From positions 8,461,001 to 8,525,000 of the forward strand of contig JANUWF010001783.1 in the NCBI GenBank assembly GCA_026120185.1: a DNA stretch of 64,000 nucleotides, in the 5' to 3' direction. Below are positions 59,300-64,000 of the stretch, piece after piece (positions within the stretch are counted from its first letter, which is position 1; each line of letters starts with the position of its first letter). The position numbers were made by a program, and so were the translations under genes. Below the pieces are notes generated by a model. That model saw nothing but the letters and a program-made list of their open reading frames with translations. It searched no databases and was not told the DNA's origin. The DNA is from Voacanga thouarsii. Taxonomy: Eukaryota > Streptophyta > Magnoliopsida > Gentianales > Apocynaceae.

Positions 59300-62200
59300 T
59301 ATTATTCTCTATCTAGAGTCTATTTCAATGGTTGGATCAACTTCCACTTGGATTGTTGATTCTGATGCCACTGATCATATTTATAACTCCTTGTAGGGGT
59401 TTAGAAAGATAAGAAGACTTAGAAGGGCAAGCATGGACTACGAGTAGGAAATGAAGCACGAGTATGGGCTCTTGCAGTGAGAGAGCTGGATCTTATTTTT
59501 TATTGTAATAAAATGGTTGTATTAAAGGATATTTTATATGTACCCGATTTTAGACAGAATTTGATTTCAGGTGCAAAACTAATAAATCATGGATATTCTG
59601 TTTCTTTCCATTTTGGTATTACTATCAGTAGAAATGGAGAAGTTTTATGTACATGGCATATGTATGGAAACTTAGTCTTTTTAAATCTTACAAACAATCA
59701 AAAAAATAACGCTCAATCTGAACATTTAAATATTAAGAGAAAGACTAATGTTAATGACTCATATCTTTAGTATTTAAGATTGTGCCATATTAACTCAATC
59801 AGGATTCAGAGGTTAATCCATGATGGGCCCTTGGGCTCATTAAGATTGGAAAGTTGGCCTCATTGTGAATCCTGCCTTATGAAAAAAAATGACCAAAAGA
59901 TCGTTCACCCAAAAGGCTAATAGAGTCAAAGAGATATTGGGTCTTGTTCATACTAATATGTGTGGTCCTTTGTCTGCTCAAGCTAGAGGGGGCTTTGAGT
60001 ACTTCATCACTTTCACGGATAATTGTACAAAATTTGGTTATGTCTACTTGATGAGGCGCAAGTCTGACTCTTTTGACAGGTTCAAAGAGTTTAAGGGTGA
60101 AGTGGAACGTTGGACAAGTAAATTGATCAAAACCTTACGATCGGATTGTAATGGAGAATAACTTCTCGGTGAGTTTAAGGATTACATGGTACATCATGGA
60201 ATAGTATCCCAACTCTCTGTACCAGGTACACCCCAACAAAATGGAGTAGTTGAGAGAAGGAATAGGACATTAATAGAAATGATCCGAAGCATGATGTCTC
60301 ATACTACTCTTCCGAGTCTCTTTTAGGGGATATGCCTTGAAAATAGCGGTATACATTCTAAACTTGGTACCTTCCAAGTCAGTACTTAGGACATCCTATG
60401 AGATGTGGACTAGGCGTAAGCCAAGTCTAAATCATCTTAGGATATGGGGCTGTCCAACTTATGTACTAATTAAAGGAGACAAGTTAGAACCAAGATCAGA
60501 ATTATGCTACTTTGTTGGGTATCCAAAAAGGACAAAAGGATGTTACTTTTATCATCCTAATGAGCAGAAAGTACTGATAAGTACTAATGTTAGATATTTA
60601 GAGGATGATCAAAGTATTTTCACTAAAGGTTCAACAAGGTTAGAACTCAAGGAAAGTTATCTTTAGAATCAACTTCTTCAGACTCGATTATGAAACAAAA
60701 AGAGGTACACTCTCAAGAACTTATTCAAACAAAGCTTCATCGTAGTGGGAGGATATTTAGAATTCTAGAAAGATGGACATGAGAGGCTTTCGAGCTGGTT
60801 TCTGACAATCAAGAATAAGATCCCACTAGATACGAAGAAGCTATTGCTGATACCGATACAGATCTATGACATGAAGCAATGAAAGCCGAGATTGAGTCTA
60901 TGTACTTCAATCAGGTTTGGAATCTTGTAGCTTCACCTGAAGGGATAAAACTCATTGGGTGTAAGTGGCTATACAAGAGGAAAAGGGGAACGGATGGGAA
61001 AGTGAAAACCTTCAAAGCTAGGCTTGTGGCAAAAGGGTATATTCAGAAAGAGTGAATCGATTATGATGAAATATTTTCCTCGGTAGTCATGCTTAAATCC
61101 ATCTATATCCTCCTTGACATTGCATGTCATTATGACTATGAGATATGGTAGATGGATGTCAAGACGGCATTTCTTAATGGTCATCTTAACGAAGACATTT
61201 ATATGTCCCAATCAAAAGGTTTTATTGCTAAAGGCCAGGAACATGTAGTCTGCAAGCATAAGAAGTCCATTTATGGACTTAAGTAGGCATCTAGAATATG
61301 GAACATTTATTTTGATGAGACTATAAAGTCTTATGGTTTCATTCAAAACGAGGATGAATCATGCGTATACAGGAAATTGGAAGGCATTAATGTAGTTTTT
61401 CTTGTCCTATATGTGGATGACATTCTACTCATTGGGAATGATGTAGGGACATTATCATCTACTAATGTTTGGCTGTCTAGTCAATTTAGTATGAAGGAGT
61501 TAGGAGAAAACAGTTACATTCTCGAGATTAAGCTTCTTAGAAATAGGAAGTAGAGAATGTTAGGATTATCCTAAGCGATATATATTGATAAGAAGCTGGC
61601 CAAGTTTAACATGAACTCATGCAAGGGAGCTATAATCCCTTGCAGATATGAGTTGTCTTTTTGTTCTAAGGACTATCCTAAGTCTTAAGAAGAAAAAGAC
61701 AGGATGAATAAGATTCTCTACGCTTCAGCTGTGGAAAGTCTCATGTACGCCATTCCATGCACTAGGTCAGATATATGTTTTGTTGTAGCCTTAGTTAGTA
61801 GATATCAGTTAAACCCTGGGGAGGTTCATCGGCAAGTTGTAAAGTATATTCTTAAGTACCTCAATGGTACAAAAGATTATATGCTGGTTTACAGGGCTGA
61901 TGACTTGGTTCCTACTAGATACATAGACTCAAATTTCCAAATAGATAAGTATGAAAGAAAATCCACTAGTGGATATGTCTTCACCTTGTCTAGAGGAACT
62001 ATTTTATGGAGGAATATCAAGTAATCTTATATTGCTGATTCAACCATGAAAGTTGAGTATGTGGCAGCTTCAGAAGCATCCAAAGAAGCAGTCTGACTCC
62101 GGAAGTTCCTTTCAGAACTTGGAGTTGTGCCACACATGGACAGACCGATTGTGGTGTATTGCGATAACTCTGGAACTGTCTCGCAATCCAAAGAACCCAG

Positions 62201-62396
62201 GAGCCATAAGAAGGGGAAGCACATCTAGAGGAAATACCACCTGATTCGGGATTTCATTCAGAGACGAGAAATCGTGGTGGAACAGATAGCCTCAGAGAAC
62301 AATCTAGTAGATCATTTCACTAAGCCTTTGGTTGAGAGAGTCTTCAAAAGACACTTAGACGCCATATGGGTAGGCACCTACAGACTTTTTTAGTCT
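59300..62396 (+). pseudogene. Copia pol: protease end, integrase, RT, RNase H (degenerate)
   Basis: A protease-adjacent stretch ends in LKDILYVPDFRQNLIS. Integrase follows (DNCTKFGYVYLMRRKSD; VPGTPQQNGVVERRNRTL at about 60210; NHLRIWGCPTYVLIKGD). RT has FKARLVAKGYIQKE, MDVKTAFLNGHLNEDIYM and the active site LYVDDILLIGND near 61410. RNase H has KYLNGTKDYMLVY and a YCDNSGTVSQSK segment near 62160. Stops or shifts occur near 60161, 60324, 60664, 61054, 61150, 61285, 61551, 61686 and 62022. Non-functional. Confidence 0.88.
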
Positions 62397-62415
62397 TAAA
62401 GTGCAAGTGGGAGAT

Positions 62416-64000
62416 TGTTAAAATATATGTCCTCTAGACTAGTTTATCTAATATAATTATCAAATTTATTAATAAAAGAATATATTCTCAAAATTTGTTT
62501 GTGAATTTATATTTTATTTGTGCACGATATTCGTTTGAAAATGACCCATTATGTTTAAGTAAGTGATCCATGTAAATTGTGGTCTTTCATAGTAAGGTAT
62601 GAATCACGGGTTACTTAACACATAAATGTTTGTTCTTAACCAATTGATGAGAATGAGAATCTCATCATGTATAGGTTATTATGTTATGAATTCCAAATGG
62701 GGGAATGGCTTACCTTTAGCCAGTGAGTAGTCCACTCACTTCATAGTATGAGCGTATTTCGAATACGTAGAATATGACTGTAATAGTGATTTCTAAAAGT
62801 ATTATTTAAAAGAAACCCAAACTATTACTGCTACAGCGTGGACTAATACTCTACCGCTTGAGTATGAGTTGGTCGTTTGACGAAGTTAGAAACATATACT
62901 TTGATATACTGAAATTGAGGTTCTTTCGTAGAATCAATATACTTGTATGTTGGGTATATGCGACTAGTTAGTTAAGACAGACTTGTATAAGATAACTTCT
63001 ACGCTATAGTCTCTTTATAATTGTTCAAATGATCTAATTATTCAGGGCTCTGGCGAACATGATTTGAATGTTTACTTTAGGGTAACTCCCTTAAAAAGTG
63101 GAAACATTCCAGGGGTCGTGGATCATTGAATTTGAGATCTAAGGATGGTAGATGTCTATTAGAGAGGTGTTAGTACACTCTTCCTCTCTAATTGCACGGC
63201 GATGCGTAAATGAGTATTTTAGTCATTATACATGTAGATTGAAGACTTTGCTAACGCAACATTATTCTTTGGGTCAATATTTCCTTATGGTGATATTAAA
63301 AAATATTTAAAATGTAAAATATATCTATTTATATAGTATGGGTATTTTAGTTTTTTTAGTAACCTATGCGATGCGTCTTTTGGTCCCCGAAATGGCCCTT
63401 AAGTCATTAAACATATAGGTTAAAAAATTGGTCTTAATAATTATGGATTTTTATTTTTTAAGTCTAATTTATTATTAGACTAGAATAAAATAAAAGATTC
63501 GAGAGAGAGTATTTATTTTATCTAGTTTAATTAGTTAAATAATTATTCAGGGCCCAAGGTCCAGATTAAATAATTAGAAAATTAATCTGGAACTAGATAA
63601 AAGGTATAAAATTTTATTTGATCTATTTGGGTTTGTTAATTATTTATTGGGTTGTTTAATAAAGTCTAGAAAATAAATAATTGAGATTTATTATTTATGG
63701 ATGTTCAAGCCCAATAATAAATAATTTATCTAGTCCAATGAATAAGATTAAAGGTAAAATAAAATTAAAAAATAATAATATTAATTAATTAAATAAATAA
63801 AACAAGGCGTGAAGATAACATAAAGCATGGCTTTCTGTTTTCATGCGATTGTACTCTCTCTAGGTGCAGGATTGAAAAGGCAAAGGAAATAATGCAAAAT
63901 GATGTTGGTTTGAGCTTGGTGTGAGCTTTCAATTCACAGAAGCAAAAGCAAAGAAAACAGAAGCTCTGTGTATTTCATTTGGCATTCATAGAAAGTCAAA
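62416..64000 (+). repeat. 3' LTR of the large copia element (truncated by the window)
   Basis: Begins TGTTAAAATATATGTCC directly after the polypurine tract and parallels the 5' LTR up to the window end (about 1585 of an expected ~1.9 kb). Confidence 0.88.

Larger units (their letters stand above)
51530..64000 (+). mobile_element. Large Ty1/copia retrotransposon, decayed, 3' LTR runs off the window
   Basis: The 5' LTR is at 51530-53404, with a PBS-like ATTAGTATCAGAGA (53405-53418) close to the initiator-Met tRNA type. A long leader is followed by gag at 55080, split by a solo LTR at 55335-58743, then protease, integrase, RT and RNase H to 62396. A purine-rich GTGCAAGTGGGAGAT tract precedes the 3' LTR from 62416. 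Integrase before RT and the YVDD motif identify copia. Many stop codons show it is dead. Confidence 0.9.

Overview
The window is nuclear DNA from an angiosperm, most likely a eudicot. It is AT-rich and holds a few intron-containing host genes set in a dense field of plant transposable elements: hAT, RTE-type LINE, Ty1/copia, Ty3/gypsy-like solo LTRs and Helitron. No RNA genes, CRISPR arrays or bacterial-style operons were seen. Species cannot be assigned from the sequence alone.

Four host genes look intact. They are an intronless, divergent NAC transcription factor (4776-6050, +); a DPH7/WDR85-type WD40 diphthamide-pathway gene (coding exons 9896-10223 and 11100-11818, +, with a probable 5'UTR intron); a single-coding-exon 20S proteasome alpha-4 subunit (23585-24334, -), probably preceded by a ~5 kb 5'UTR intron; and a 13-exon gene for a ~1082-residue multi-pass membrane protein (43641-50346, +). 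They are unrelated in function.

Layout: 1-4.5 kb holds decayed LTR-retrotransposon debris. 4.5-12.2 kb holds NAC and DPH7. 13.3-22.8 kb is a nested cluster: a hAT element (TSD TACAAGAC) carrying a 5'-truncated RTE LINE (16-bp TSD) and a second hAT (TSD CTTCAAAT). 23.2-29.6 kb is the proteasome gene, whose inferred 5'UTR intron carries a hAT MITE and an inverted RTE LINE copy. 29.9-32.4 kb is a candidate Helitron carrying a whole but nonsense-riddled Dof zinc-finger gene. 33.3-33.8 kb is another hAT MITE and 34.9-37.2 kb a solo LTR. 37.5-42.9 kb is a copia element whose gag/integrase part is replaced by an antisense RKD (RWP-RK) gene copy. 43.6-50.3 kb is the membrane-protein gene with a small MITE in one intron. 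51.5 kb to the end is a large decayed copia element whose gag is split by a 3.4-kb solo LTR; its 3' LTR runs off the window.

The most notable result is that two different mobile elements (a Helitron and a copia element), about 5 kb apart, each carry a captured plant developmental transcription-factor gene (Dof and RKD). Almost every insertion was delimited by reading exact target-site duplications directly from the sequence.
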